Origin: Dichetophora obliterata
Lineage: Eukaryota; Arthropoda; Insecta; Diptera; Sciomyzidae
Length of the DNA stretch: 64,000 nt
Assembly (NCBI GenBank): GCA_963920525.1
Contig: OY986439.1
Span: 51,140,482 to 51,204,481 of the forward strand
Direction: 5' to 3'
Shown here: positions 1 through 10,283 of the stretch, piece by piece
How positions within the stretch are numbered: position 1 is the first letter of the stretch
How the letters are laid out: every line of letters starts with the position of its first letter
Position numbers and translations under genes: made by a program
Notes under the pieces: generated by a model
What the model saw: only the letters and a program-made list of their open reading frames with translations
The model's database searches: none
What the model was told of the DNA's origin: nothing

Positions 1-12
1 GGTTTCGGACTA

Positions 13-98
13 TCCTACATGTAGGATGGATTTGACAGGTCGGACGGAAATGTAGGATGTGCGAAAGCTCATACTGCAGCCCGTCCTACGTGTAGGAT
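13..98 (+). repeat. Subterminal palindromic motifs of the inverted repeat
   Basis: ATCCTACATGTAGGAT at 13-28 is a perfect 16-bp palindrome. A half copy (TGTAGGAT) follows near 51, and a near-perfect copy (GTCCTACGTGTAGGAT) lies at 83-98. The same pattern, slightly mutated, is present at the outer end of the other arm (17,361-17,446). Repeated palindromes close to a transposon end are often binding sites for the transposase, so this is a plausible functional end, but that role is inference. Confidence 0.6.
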
Positions 99-759
99 GA
101 AAATCAAAAAGTTCTGAAAGTTCCGCTATGATCTTGCTCTTCTCTGTGCGTCCTTGTAGATTTCCTCGATAGTTGTTGTTGGCGCAGTTAGCTGGAATTT
201 TTTTGTAGACGTTGTGAATTCTAATTGTGTAGCTACAGTCGGCATATGAAATTAAAGTTATTTTTGTTAAGAGCTTACAGCAATTTATTAAATTTTTTAT
301 ATATATTACTGAAACTATTTCTTTTAAGCAAAAGTGTTAACATATCAAAAATACATATAAGTAAAGTAATTTATTCAAATTATTTCATTATTGAATTAAT
401 ATAAAAAATTAAAGCTTTTTTATATCTATTTATATGATAACACTAACAATATACATGTACACCATATATATGTTGCGTTGTGTATTAAAAATAGAATATT
501 CTAAAATTAAGAAATATCTGTAGTATACAAATTATGCTTAATTTATATGAGAAATTGATGCTAAACAGTTTAAAAAATAGAATGCTTAGGATAAGCAGAC
601 TTTAGTTATTCAATTACTACTGAAAATATTAATTATTTCGCAGGTTTAATACGTAATTGTTATTATATAAATATACATAAATATTCTTTAAATTTCCTCA
701 ATGAGCTAAATTGTTCATATATATGAACTATATATGTAAATATGTATATATATATATTA

Positions 760-1064
760 GGGCGGGTCAAATTCTGGCTCAGCGAAATTCGTAAAATACA
801 TGTAATTTCAAGACTTTTTCTCCACTACAGCATATACAAATTCTGAAAAAAAGCTGTGCGGACTTTCGTAAATAGATTCATACACATACATTCATACATT
901 CATATTTTATAATTGAGAACAAAATCTATTTACGAAAGTCCGCACAGCTTTTTTTCAGAATTTGTATATGCTGTAGTGGAGAAAAAGTCTTGAAATTACA
1001 TGTATTTTACGAATTTCGCTGAGCCAGACCTCCAAAAAATTCGTCCATACAAATTGACCCGCCC
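760..1064. mobile_element. Foldback MITE with TA target duplication (left arm only)
   Basis: The element starts GGGCGGGTCAA and ends TTGACCCGCCC. It is nearly one long palindrome: about 130 bp on each side pair almost perfectly around a loop of about 50 bp near 885-925. It is flanked by TA on both sides (758-759 and 1,065-1,066). The equivalent place in the right arm (about 16,680-16,700) is plain AT repeat without the element, so this is an insertion into the left arm. It has no coding capacity. The TA duplication suggests mobilisation by a Tc1/mariner-type transposase. Confidence 0.85.
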
Positions 1065-2293
1065 TAATATATATATATCTATTTATATATAAATACTATA
1101 TAGTATATATTTCCGATACGGTAACACTTTTACTAAAAACAAATAGATTTACCAATATTCTCTCTTTAATTCATATGTATAAACTGTTTTCTAAATTAGT
1201 TCGATGTCATATGCTGACTGTAGCTACAAATAAACATCCACAAAAAATTAAAGCTTACTGCTCAATAACTTCTTAAGCCCGTATGATACTTCATTGTTTT
1301 GTCCAATTTCAAAATATGAAAACAAGTGGCGCGTGAGCTAGACAGATATATATTGTTGGAAAAGGATGAAAACATGCATCGTGCCACTTTTTTACATCTC
1401 CGCAACGTGACTATTTTATCTCTCTGTTCTTCTTGGCTGCGGAAGAAAGAGCTCAAGCTTGTTTTTTACACTTAATATTTGACGATGCTTGTGGTACTGG
1501 TGATGGCACTTAGAGGATGTTGGCTAGCAACAAATTTTGCACTGCACTTGCTGGTGGTGGCACTTGTAGGACGCTCGCCAGCAAAGAAAGCCAATTTAAC
1601 TTTGTTGCACACAAACTCAAGCACTTTCGCTCATTTTTTCATTAATTTGTTATTTTTTTAGTTTTTTAAGTTTACAACATTACAAGTTTACGAAATATGT
1701 TGCAAGTACAAGCTCTCGAATTAAATATGTCGCAAATTGATAAATGCAAATAAAATAAAATATTTGCGCTAAAACACGACCGAAATGTGAAACGTCAAAG
1801 TTTGCAATTGTCAAAATTTCATCGTCCATTTGACACTGCAAAAGAGACAAATTTATTTCAACACACACAAATTTTATTTTCTATCCTACCACGACTGAAA
1901 ACTTTCAGATTGACACACAGCCATAGTTGACAACTCTGAATATAAAATGCCGCAGTGGTGAAAATAAAAAGCCACTGACAAATACAACAAGTGTGAAAAT
2001 TGTCAAACTTTGTTTGACGATATATAATAAAATAAGAACATTCATGTAACTATTTGAATGTTCAACATATTCCTTAATTACTACTTAAAGATTAAAATGT
2101 TAAAACACTCAATCCATACATTATTTTTCTTGTTTGCAAACGAAGTTCCAGCAGAAAAAAGCAGAAAGAGAAGAAGATCGTTCCATTTTTAAATCTCAAC
2201 ATGAATAGCAGCTGTTTGAGTAAAAGCAAATTTTTCAAAAATGTTGACAAATACAACAACTGAAGAAATTGCCAAACTTTAAAAACATATATA

Positions 2294-3248
2294 CAGGGTT
2301 GCCCATATTCAGGGTTGCCCATTTTATTTTTGGTTGCCCATTTTATTTTTAAATAAATCAAAGAAACCACAATTTTTTGTCTGTTCGCCATGAATATCAT
2401 TTAATTGGGTTCAAGTAGATTTGCTTACATTATTTCTTGAATATGATATCTCGTAAATGGTCGCCATTGGCCTCTACGACATATTGTGCCCGTTTTGCAG
2501 CATTTTCCATGGTTTTCGTCAACATTTCGATGGGAATGGCGGTTATTTCTTGACGGATGTTGGTTTTCAGCTCTTCTGGGGTCTTTGGCTTGTTGACGTA
2601 AATCTTTGATTTCAAATAACCCCACAAAAAGAAGTCTGGAGGCGTTAAATCTGGTGATCTTGGCGGCCAATCGAAATCACCATTTTTTGACATCAAACGG
2701 CCAGGGAACAATTGCTTCAAAAAATCGATTGTAGTGCGGCTTGTGTGTGGTGGCGCGCCGTCTTGTTGAAACCAGATACGCTTTCGACGAACGATTGGCA
2801 TGAAAAAATTGTTTATCATATCGCGATAACGCTCCTGATTGACAGTAACTCTGTGGCCATTATCATCTTCGAAAAAGAACGGCCCAATGAGCATTTTAGC
2901 ACAAACGCCGCACCAAACAGTGACTTTTGCATCGTGAAGAGGTACCTCTTGAATCTCTTGTGGATTTTCAGTGGCATAAATACGGCAATTTTGTTTGTTT
3001 ACCGTTTTCTTGGAAGGCACACTTTTCACTTTATTTATTTTTTTGAAAGCACGTTGAGTTTTCACTATTGACTTGTTTTGTTGAATGTAAATTTCAACAA
3101 TTTTAGAGCGTTCGCGTGGCGTGTACTGTTCCATTGTAAACATTCGCTTGGAATGACGCTTCAAACGCGGTATGTCATTAGTCGATTTGGCATCACTGCG
3201 GAAAGTTACAGTGTTGCCAGATGGGCGCTTCGAATAAGGGCTACCCTG
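2294..3248 (-). mobile_element. Tc1/mariner-superfamily transposon, internally deleted
   Basis: A 955-bp element with short terminal inverted repeats (left CAGGGTTGCCCATATTC; right end, read inward, CAGGGTAGCCCTTATTC) and a TA target duplication at 2,292-2,293 and 3,249-3,250. The right arm of the giant inverted repeat has the uninterrupted site near 12,495-12,515, which confirms both ends. Near the left end the motif AGGGTTGCCCAT is repeated, probably a subterminal repeat. It carries the deleted transposase frame described separately, so it is non-autonomous. Confidence 0.88.
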
Positions 3249-3290
3249 TAGACCAACATAAAGCGAATTAATAATAAGTTTTGGTTGCAA
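2430..3290 (-). pseudogene. Deleted mariner-like transposase
   Basis: A 286-codon open frame on the minus strand; its first residues come from flanking DNA, and the likely original start is the Met in MFTMEQYTPRERSKI. Residues about 50-85 form the helix-turn-helix that starts many insect IS630/Tc1/mariner transposases. The rest is the C-terminal half of a DDE catalytic domain, with the second aspartate in WFQQDGAPPHTS and the third in PRSPDLTPPDFFLWGY. The region that should join them, including the rest of the DNA-binding domain and the first catalytic aspartate, is missing: the frame jumps from SVPSKKT straight to VNKQNCRIYA, a loss of roughly 130 residues compared with full-length relatives. 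The deletion keeps the frame open, but the protein should be inactive as a transposase. It could still bind transposon ends; that is speculation. Confidence 0.85.
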
Positions 3291-3610
3291 ACATCTTATT
3301 GCAACCTAACTTAAGTATTTATATACTAACAAGCAGATTATATGCATTAATTTCAGGAGTTGCCAAGTGATTTTTTTGTGAGCTTGCGGCCAATTAAGAA
3401 CAAGAGTGTTGATCATTGTTGATTTTTCTTATGTACAAATACATGCAAACATTTTTTGAGGTTATTTTTCCTAAGTTTCCTATCTTGTTATCTTTGCTGT
3501 CTGTATTGATGACGAGAGTTCCTCGGAAAAATACCATGACGCAAACCAAAGATTTACCCTCTACAAAAATCGTTCAACGCGCCTAAAGAAGTTTTCACTT
3601 CAAAAATAGC

Positions 3611-6000
3611 AATTAAGGTTATTGTTCGAATTTTATAATTGAAATAAAAGCTTTTTCTTATAATCAGTCTTTATTGCTTGATTTGAGTAAAATTTAATGG
3701 ATATGCAAAATCCGATTCACGATTAAAATTATTTCTTGATGTTAAAATTTTTTTTTAGGGAATAATTGAGTTTATGAGAAATCTATGTCATTCTAGAGAT
3801 AATTCGCTTAAGCCAACTTCAAACAAAACCACGCAAACATTACTATAAACACACAAAATCTGAAGCTTCTGACATTTCCTTAGCCTATGTTATGACACAA
3901 ATGCCAAAGAGCCTTTCATATAACAAATATGGCGATTGAAAACTTTGAAGCAAAATTTGTCGAAACTTTGAAATCTGACTTAAGCTACTATTGCGTAATA
4001 AACGCCGGAAAGTTTGTGTAAATATCAAAATCATTTTGATTATCACGCAACCAGTTGGCACAACTAAACTGCACAAACTTCGATTTGTGCAAATAATTTG
4101 TGTCGTTTATTCGGCCAATTATCGAGTTAGAATTGAAGATCTATTGTAAAACCAAAATATAATAAGTCAAGAATATTTATAAAAATTATTTTAAATATAT
4201 GGACACATTTTTCGAAAAATCACAAGAATTCATATCTAAAAACAACAAAAATTTTATTCTTTCAGGAACCTAAGAAATGAAACTTAATTTTACAAAACCA
4301 ATTAAAAGTTGCGAATTTTTAAGATAATAATTTTTTAAGAAAAACACTTTGCAACCATATTATACGAGTACACTTTTTTCAAGTAAAAAATTCATTGGGC
4401 TTCAGCTTCAGCTTCAGAAGAAGCATCGGTGTTATAGATTTGAATGATTATTTTAAAATTTTAAACACGTTTTACATTAATTCATGTTGTGGTGGGAAAA
4501 AATCTGAGTACGCCAAAGTTCTTTGCATCTGCGATTTATGTGTCATCGACTTGTAAATCTCTTGCGCTTTTTATGCTGTTGTTCTGTGTTATTAATTAGT
4601 TAAGCTGCAAAATAAAGCGGTGCATTCTGATAAGAGTTCAGCAAACGGCAGAAATGCTTATTTGTATTGTTTTGCGCATATTCAGAGCATAACGAATTAG
4701 GCGGTTATCAGTTTAATTGGCTATGAATTTTTAAAGTACAACTGTGCACAACAAATATACCTAACGAGTATATATTTTTTTTCTCTTTCAAAGAGAGTAT
4801 TCAATTTAAGAACTTCTTATGATCAATGTTAAAAGTAAAATGCTAATTTTATATTGATAAATGTTTAATGTTTTATGTTTAATGCCTGATAATGAATGTA
4901 AACAATTAAATATTAAATGTTCAGTGTTAAATTTTAAGCGTTAAATTATATATGCTAAATATTAAATGAATAATGTTTTAAATGTTAAATGCTACATTTT
5001 TTTTATTTCACTTTATTTTTCATAATTTCTAATAAAATAAGTATCTGCGAAACCTCAGCTTGTCTGCAGATTATTATGTTTCTATACAGTATTAAATAAT
5101 AAGATGAGCGAAGGTCATCAGGTCATTCAGGTCGAAAAATCATTATTTACAGTTTTCAAAGTTGAAATTTAGAATTACAAGTAAAATAACAATAATTTAA
5201 TAACAATAAGAAATTTTTTAAATGCTTTAAAACTAAATGAAATTGTGTTCATATTAAACGAATTTGTTTTTGAAATAGAGCTTGAAACATTTTCATTTAA
5301 GCTAAACAAAAATGTTTTTAAAGTTTAATTTAAAACAAAAGTTTTTATTTTCAAAACAACGTACTTAAATATACTTTCATTACAAAAATTTTATTTTAAT
5401 TACATTTATTAAAACGAAAAATTTACAAATATTTCAAAACATAATTTAAAAAAAATGTTATTAAATTTTCGTAAACACTTTCGATTTTTTAAAGTCAGAT
5501 TCGTGATCAGCGACCCCTGGAACCCCCCGAATAAGAAATTTTTTGACTTCATTTGATGAAGTTTGCGTTTCATTGCGGCTTGAAATATTTTCAATATCAA
5601 AATAATTAATTAGTTCGCATCTGATCTTATTTTCAATATTTGGTAAACTATTTCAAAAATATTTTCAAACATTCAAATGTAAAATCGAGTTCTCAGTTGT
5701 CTAGCAATAATTTTCAATGATTCTACTGTACATACTTTTTTAATTCAATCTCAGATAGCGACGAATTTTTTGTTATTGAAAGGAAATAATATGAAAAAAT
5801 TATAAAAAAAACAGAAATGAGCTTAAAGTTGAAACTTAAACACGCTTGTCTTAAATTTTTTTTTTGTAGAAAAGCAAATGAGTTAAATTTATATTTTAAA
5901 ATTTTTTGTTAAATTTTAAAATATGTTTTTTTTCTCAGTGTAGGAACAGTATATTTGAGTTTGCGTCTACCGTAGTTAATGTAATTTCTGGGAATTTTTA
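3611..6000. other. Intergenic AT-rich DNA inside the inverted repeat
   Basis: No convincing gene is visible. At 4,850-5,000 there is a degenerate array of heptamers of the type TAAATGT, related to the large satellite at 7.2-8.8 kb. A short run of CAGCTT hexamers lies near 4,402. The remainder is AT-rich sequence with only short chance reading frames. Confidence 0.6.
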
Positions 6001-7080
6001 GCATTCCCTGGGCACGTCTTCTGGTGTTGCCTTGGTGTTATATTGGTTGCTTAAATCGGTTGTCATCAAAGTACTCAACTATGGTTTTCACTTTATGTAA
6101 ATCCTCGACTTTAAGAGTTCTAAAACTTGCGTTATTCATAATCTGCTGCTCTACCCCAATCAAGTATTCCATACCATATCCTCAACTTCATCAAAGCGTA
6201 ATATACTTGTTTTAAGACTCCTTCAGAAGTGTGGTACTTCAAATAAGCAATGGCAAAAACAACTTTCTTAAGGCTGGTTCGTAATTTATCAATGTGCCTA
6301 TCCCAGAGAAAGTGACAGTTCATTACTACACCAAGATACTTTAGTTGCCAACTATCTCATTGCATTATTTCGAAGCGTTAGGGCAAGCATCATTTTCCAA
6401 GTAAATGCGTTGTTCTGTTTCTGTTTCTACGCTTGAAACGTAGGCTTGAATATGCATCATTTTTGTTTTGGAAGCGTTTATAACTAAACCATTATCAAGA
6501 AAAATTCTTTTTGCATAACCCAAACTGCCGTATCCAGAGAATTTTCACGTACAACAATTGCCGTATCATCAGCAAAAGCGAATGGTATGCTTTGTTTGAA
6601 AACTCGCAGTAGCTCGTTTGTATATAATATAAACTGAACTATTTAGAGCCCTGTGAGACTCCAAATTTCATTATCTTTTTCTCGCTAGTAGTATCTTTAA
6701 TCTAAACACAAAATGTTCTATTTTGAAGGTAGTCAGTCAGCCAATCAGCCATTGTGCTACGTATCCCAATCCTTCGTAGTGCTTCTATAAGGTTTGAGTG
6801 ATTTAATGTATCGAAGGCCTTTCTAAAATCCATGTACAGTACTAACACATGATGCCCTTTATCCAAGCTCTAATTGACACAATTTACAAATTCACCAAGT
6901 AACTTTCTAGTATTCTTGTTTTTTTAAAACCATACTGGGTCTTATGTATTAGGAAGGGTTTTTCATTTAAACTTTGTAACTTGTTAATAATAACGCATTC
7001 CAAGCATTTTTCTACTACTGGGAGAATTGATATTGGCCTATAGTTGCTCAGTTGATTTTTTACTCCACCAGCAAAATAAT
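6000..7080 (-). pseudogene. Decayed non-LTR retrotransposon reverse transcriptase
   Basis: Reading the minus strand in shifting frames gives ordered pieces of a non-LTR reverse transcriptase: VVEKCLECVIINKLQSLNEK near 7,000; LYMDFRKAFDTLNHSNLIEA (first catalytic aspartate block) near 6,830; a Jockey-like G-x-x-Q-G-S-x-L-G-P block near 6,650; FAFADDTAIVV (second catalytic block) near 6,575; and the thumb region WDRHIDKLRTSLKKVVFAIA near 6,290. Frameshifts and stops break it throughout, so it is dead. The family is of the Jockey/I type; I cannot place it further. The 5' endonuclease part and the 3' tail are not seen. It lies in the centre of the giant inverted repeat and is not mirrored in either arm. 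Confidence 0.82.
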
Positions 7081-7187
7081 GTTTAAATTGAATGGTGTTG
7101 AAAATTAAAGAAAGAAAAACTAGACTTTGAAAACACGTCCAAACACTTCAGCTCAATTTAATCGACCGGTGGAAATGTTAAATGCAA

Positions 7188-8345
7188 CATGAAAAATGTG
7201 AAATATAAAATGTAAAATGTAAAATTGAAAATGTAAAATGTAAAATGTAAAATGTAAAATGTAAAATGTAAAATGTAAAATGTAAAATGTAAAATCTAAA
7301 ATATAAAATTTAAAATGTAAAATATAAAATGTAAAATGTAAAATGTAAAATGTAAAAAATTAAATGTAAAATGTAAGATGTAAAATGTAAAATGTAAAAT
7401 TTAAAATATAAAATATAAAATATAAAATGTAAAATGTAAAATGTAAAATTTAAAATGTAAAATGTAAAATGTAAAATATAAAATTTAAAATTTAAAATTT
7501 AAAATTTAAAATTTAAAATTTAAAATTTAAAATGTAAAATGTAAAATGTAAAATGTAAAATGTAAAATTTAAAATGTAAAATATAAAATGCAAAAAATAA
7601 AATGTAAAATATAAAATGTAAAATGTAAAATGGAAAATGTAAAATGTAAAATGTAAAATGTAAAATGTAAAATGTAAAATGTTAAATATAAAATGTAAAA
7701 TGTAAAATTTAAAATGTAAAATTTAAAATGTAAAATGAAAAATTTAAAATGTAAAATGTAAAATGTAAAATGTAAAATTTAGAATGTAAAATGTAAAATG
7801 TAAAATGTAAAATGTAAAATGTAAAATGTAAAATGTAAAATGTAAAATATAAAATGTAAAATGTAATAAATAAAATGTAAAATATAAAATGTAAAATTTA
7901 AAATTTAATGTAAATTTAAAATTTTATGAGTGAAATATTTAATGCTAAATGTAAAATGTAAAATGAAAAATGAAAAATGAAAAATGAAAAATGAAAAATA
8001 TAAAATATAAAATGTCAAATGTCAAATGTCAAATGTAAAATGTAAAATGTAAAATGTAAAATGTAAAATGTAAAATGTGAAATATAAAATATAAAATATA
8101 AAATGTAAAATGTAAAATGTAAAATGTAAAATGTAAAATGTAAAATGTGAAATATAAAATATAAAATATAAAATATAAAATGTAAAATGTAAAATGTAAA
8201 ATGTAAAATGTAAAATGTAAAATGTAAAATGTAAAATGTAAAATGTAAAATGTAAAATATAAAAAGTAAAATATAAAATGCAAAATCTAAAATGTAAAGT
8301 GTACAATGTACAATGTAAAATTTAAAAAGTAAAAGGTAAAAAGTT
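7188..8345 (+). repeat. Heptamer satellite, unit TGTAAAA
   Basis: About 1.15 kb of a 7-bp unit, mostly TGTAAAA, with local runs of the variants TATAAAA and TTTAAAA. The long open frames on the opposite strand that read ILHFTFY over and over are a by-product of the 7-bp period and are not a protein. Confidence 0.95.
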
Positions 8346-8388
8346 AAATGTTAAATGCTAATTGTTAAATGTAGAATGTAAAATGTAA

Positions 8389-8604
8389 AATTTAAATTTT
8401 AAATTTTAAATTTTAAATTTTAAATTTTAAATTTTAAATTTTAAATTTAAATTTTAAATTTTAAATTTTAAATTTTAAATTTTAAATTTTAAATTTTAAA
8501 TTTTAAATTTTAAATTTTAAATTTTAAATTTTAAATTTTAAATTTTAAATTTTAAATTTTAAATTTTAAATTTTAAATTTTAAACTTTAAATTTTAAATT
8601 TAAA
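8389..8604 (+). repeat. Heptamer satellite, unit TTTTAAA
   Basis: About 215 bp of almost pure TTTTAAA repeats, directly continuing the heptamer block. The period remains 7 bp while the sequence of the unit changes, so this looks like local homogenisation of a variant of the same satellite. Confidence 0.93.
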
Positions 8605-8790
8605 TGTTAAATGTTTAATGTGAAATGTTAAATGTTAAATGTTAAATGTTAAATGTTAAAAGTTAAATGTTAAATGTTAAGTCATAAATGTTAAATGTTA
8701 AATCTTAAATGTGACATGTTAAATGTTATATGTTAAATGTTAAATGTTAAATGTAAAATGTTAAGTTTTAAATGTTAAAAGTTTAATGCA
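8605..8790 (+). repeat. Heptamer satellite, unit TGTTAAA
   Basis: A third block of the same 7-bp satellite, now mainly TGTTAAA with scattered changes. It fades out into unique sequence near 8,800. Confidence 0.9.
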
Positions 8791-8861
8791 AAATATCAAA
8801 AATTTTGAATTTCTTAAAAATAAACTTTTTGATTCGGAGTTTTTTTAATGAATATCACTAA

Positions 8862-9574
8862 GGCCCAATTTTTCAGTGCTGGCTTAGGTCCCAGTTAACA
8901 AGAGTTAAGTTAATGGTAGATTAAAGTTAATCAGCGTTTAACTACGCAATCACTTTTTCAGTGCTTGGTTAAGCTAACACCAGTTTTGTGCTTATTGATC
9001 TGGCAACACCTTAAACGTCAAAAAATAATCGATTTTTTCGATTATTTTAACAGCTGTTGCTGAACTTACCAGCTTCATGCTTCATTGCAATTTAATTGAA
9101 ATGAATAACGAAAAGAGAAGCAGCAATTTTTCAAGTAAGGAAATTGAGTTTTTGCTTGCAACAATAAGCAAATATAAAAGTGTTATTGAGTGCAAGAAGA
9201 CGGATCGAACGTCGAGTGAAGAAAAGGAGAATGCGGGGAAAAATGCTGAAAAATGCTGAAATTTCAACACATGTTCTATTTAAAACAACATATATTACAG
9301 CATCACAAATATTTTCTTCGTCTGAATGCATCTTAATTTCTTTTTAATTTAAGTTTTGAAGTGCGAATGAAAAATTTTGTTTAAATTAACCAAACAAATA
9401 ATCTGTCAAAATCATAAGGCAAGTTAACTAAAGTTTAACCCGCCAATACTGACCGTTTAACCTTAGTTTAAACTTTAGTCAATATTCACTGAAAAACTTG
9501 ATCCTTGGTTTAAACTTAGTTTAAACTTAGTTTAAACCAGAAACAGAGTTAAACTCACACTGAAAAATTGGCCC
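8862..9574 (+). mobile_element. PIF/Harbinger-type element with 3-bp TAA target duplication
   Basis: A 713-bp element. The left terminus is GGCCCAATTTTTCAGTG; the right terminus, read inward, is GGGCCAATTTTTCAGTG. TAA flanks both ends (8,859-8,861 and 9,575-9,577), the duplication expected for PIF/Harbinger. Multiple short repeats of the type AGTTTAAAC/AGTTAAC lie inside each end. The interior keeps a piece of a Myb-like gene (listed separately), so it is a deletion derivative of a coding element rather than a minimal MITE. Confidence 0.88.
9077..9259 (+). pseudogene. N-terminal fragment of Harbinger Myb/SANT-like DNA-binding protein
   Basis: A 60-codon frame. Residues about 17-43 (SNFSSKEIEFLLATISKYKS followed by VIECKKTD) match the first helices of the Myb/SANT-like domain found in the accessory protein of Harbinger transposons and in related host factors, where the pattern F-x-x-x-E-x-x-x-L ... 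E-x-K-K-T-D is typical. The frame ends soon after, in place of the rest of the domain. In autonomous Harbinger elements the Myb-like protein helps the transposase reach the nucleus and the transposon ends. Position within the 713-bp element agrees. Too short to act on its own as far as I can see. Confidence 0.7.
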
Positions 9575-9957
9575 TAAGATAAGGATGATTTTTCTTCTGA
9601 TTTTACTTCTCTTTTTTCTTTTTTCTTTTTCTTTTTTTTTAAGTTAATGCTTTGTCTACACAGAGAGTTAAGTGTGAGTTTCCAGTACAAAGTTGAGTTT
9701 TGCCATTGAACTTGAAATAAACTTTTGAGTTCCCAGTACAATTATGCAAGATGAAAACTCAATTTTAAAAATGCCTAAAAGTATGCTAATATTGAGATAG
9801 AAAGATACATTCAGATAGCACTTATGAGCAGGGGCCTAAAGGGCAAGACTGATTGCTCCACAAAGCCTCAATGGCCAAGATCTAGCTAGCTCATCAGATG
9901 AACAAGCCGTTGCATATAAAAATTTAAGAAAATATATTGAGTACTGAATTAAGCGAA

Positions 9958-10283
9958 CACCCAAAAAAAAAAAGGCTTCGTACTATGTATTAAACAATTA
10001 TTATATTTTACAAAGCTGTTTGTTCTTTTCAGCCTATGAACGACTTTGTAAATAATACAAATTGACCGTTTGTACATTGTGCAAAGAAAAATTTGTATAT
10101 TTTACAAACGCATTCGTTTCATCTACAAAAGATGCGCACAAATATACGAACGCTGCTGCCACCACTATGTATATTATCAAGCACTGTTCTTTCAGTTCAC
10201 AAATTTATACATTATAGATTTTTATAGCTTAAAGAGTTTGTAGAATGTACAACGTTATGAATTCAAAAATTTTTTTCATGTGG
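9958..10283. mobile_element. Possible small TIR element, ends CACCCAAAAAA / CACATGAAAAAA
   Basis: The candidate begins with CACCCAAAAAAAA and its other end, read inward, is CACATGAAAAAAATTTTTG. Internally it is rich in TTTGTACA, TACAAA and CGTTTGTA words, the same style as the element at 59,356-60,160. No target duplication can be read. The ends match only loosely, so this is a tentative call. Confidence 0.35.

Larger units (their letters stand above)
1..3610 (+). repeat. Left arm of giant inverted repeat
   Basis: This segment reads, in reverse complement, along 12,260-17,457. Matching landmarks are the outer end (GGTTTCGGACTATCCT at 1 against its complement ending at 17,457), the stretch ending in the GTAGCTACAGTCGGCATATG motif, the CCACGACTGAAAACTTTC motif near 1,890, and the inner stretch 3,270-3,610. 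The copies differ by point changes and by private insertions. The short parts 1,265-1,465 and 16,345-16,510 do not align and look replaced. The arm may continue to the left of the window, so the outer boundary and any target duplication are not visible. It could be the terminal repeat of a Foldback-like transposon, or one of two copies of a long repeat lying head to head. I see no transposase that belongs to it. Confidence 0.88.

Noticed and set aside
8022..8306. Two minus-strand frames spelling ILHFTFY repeats
   Set aside because: They arise from the heptamer satellite.
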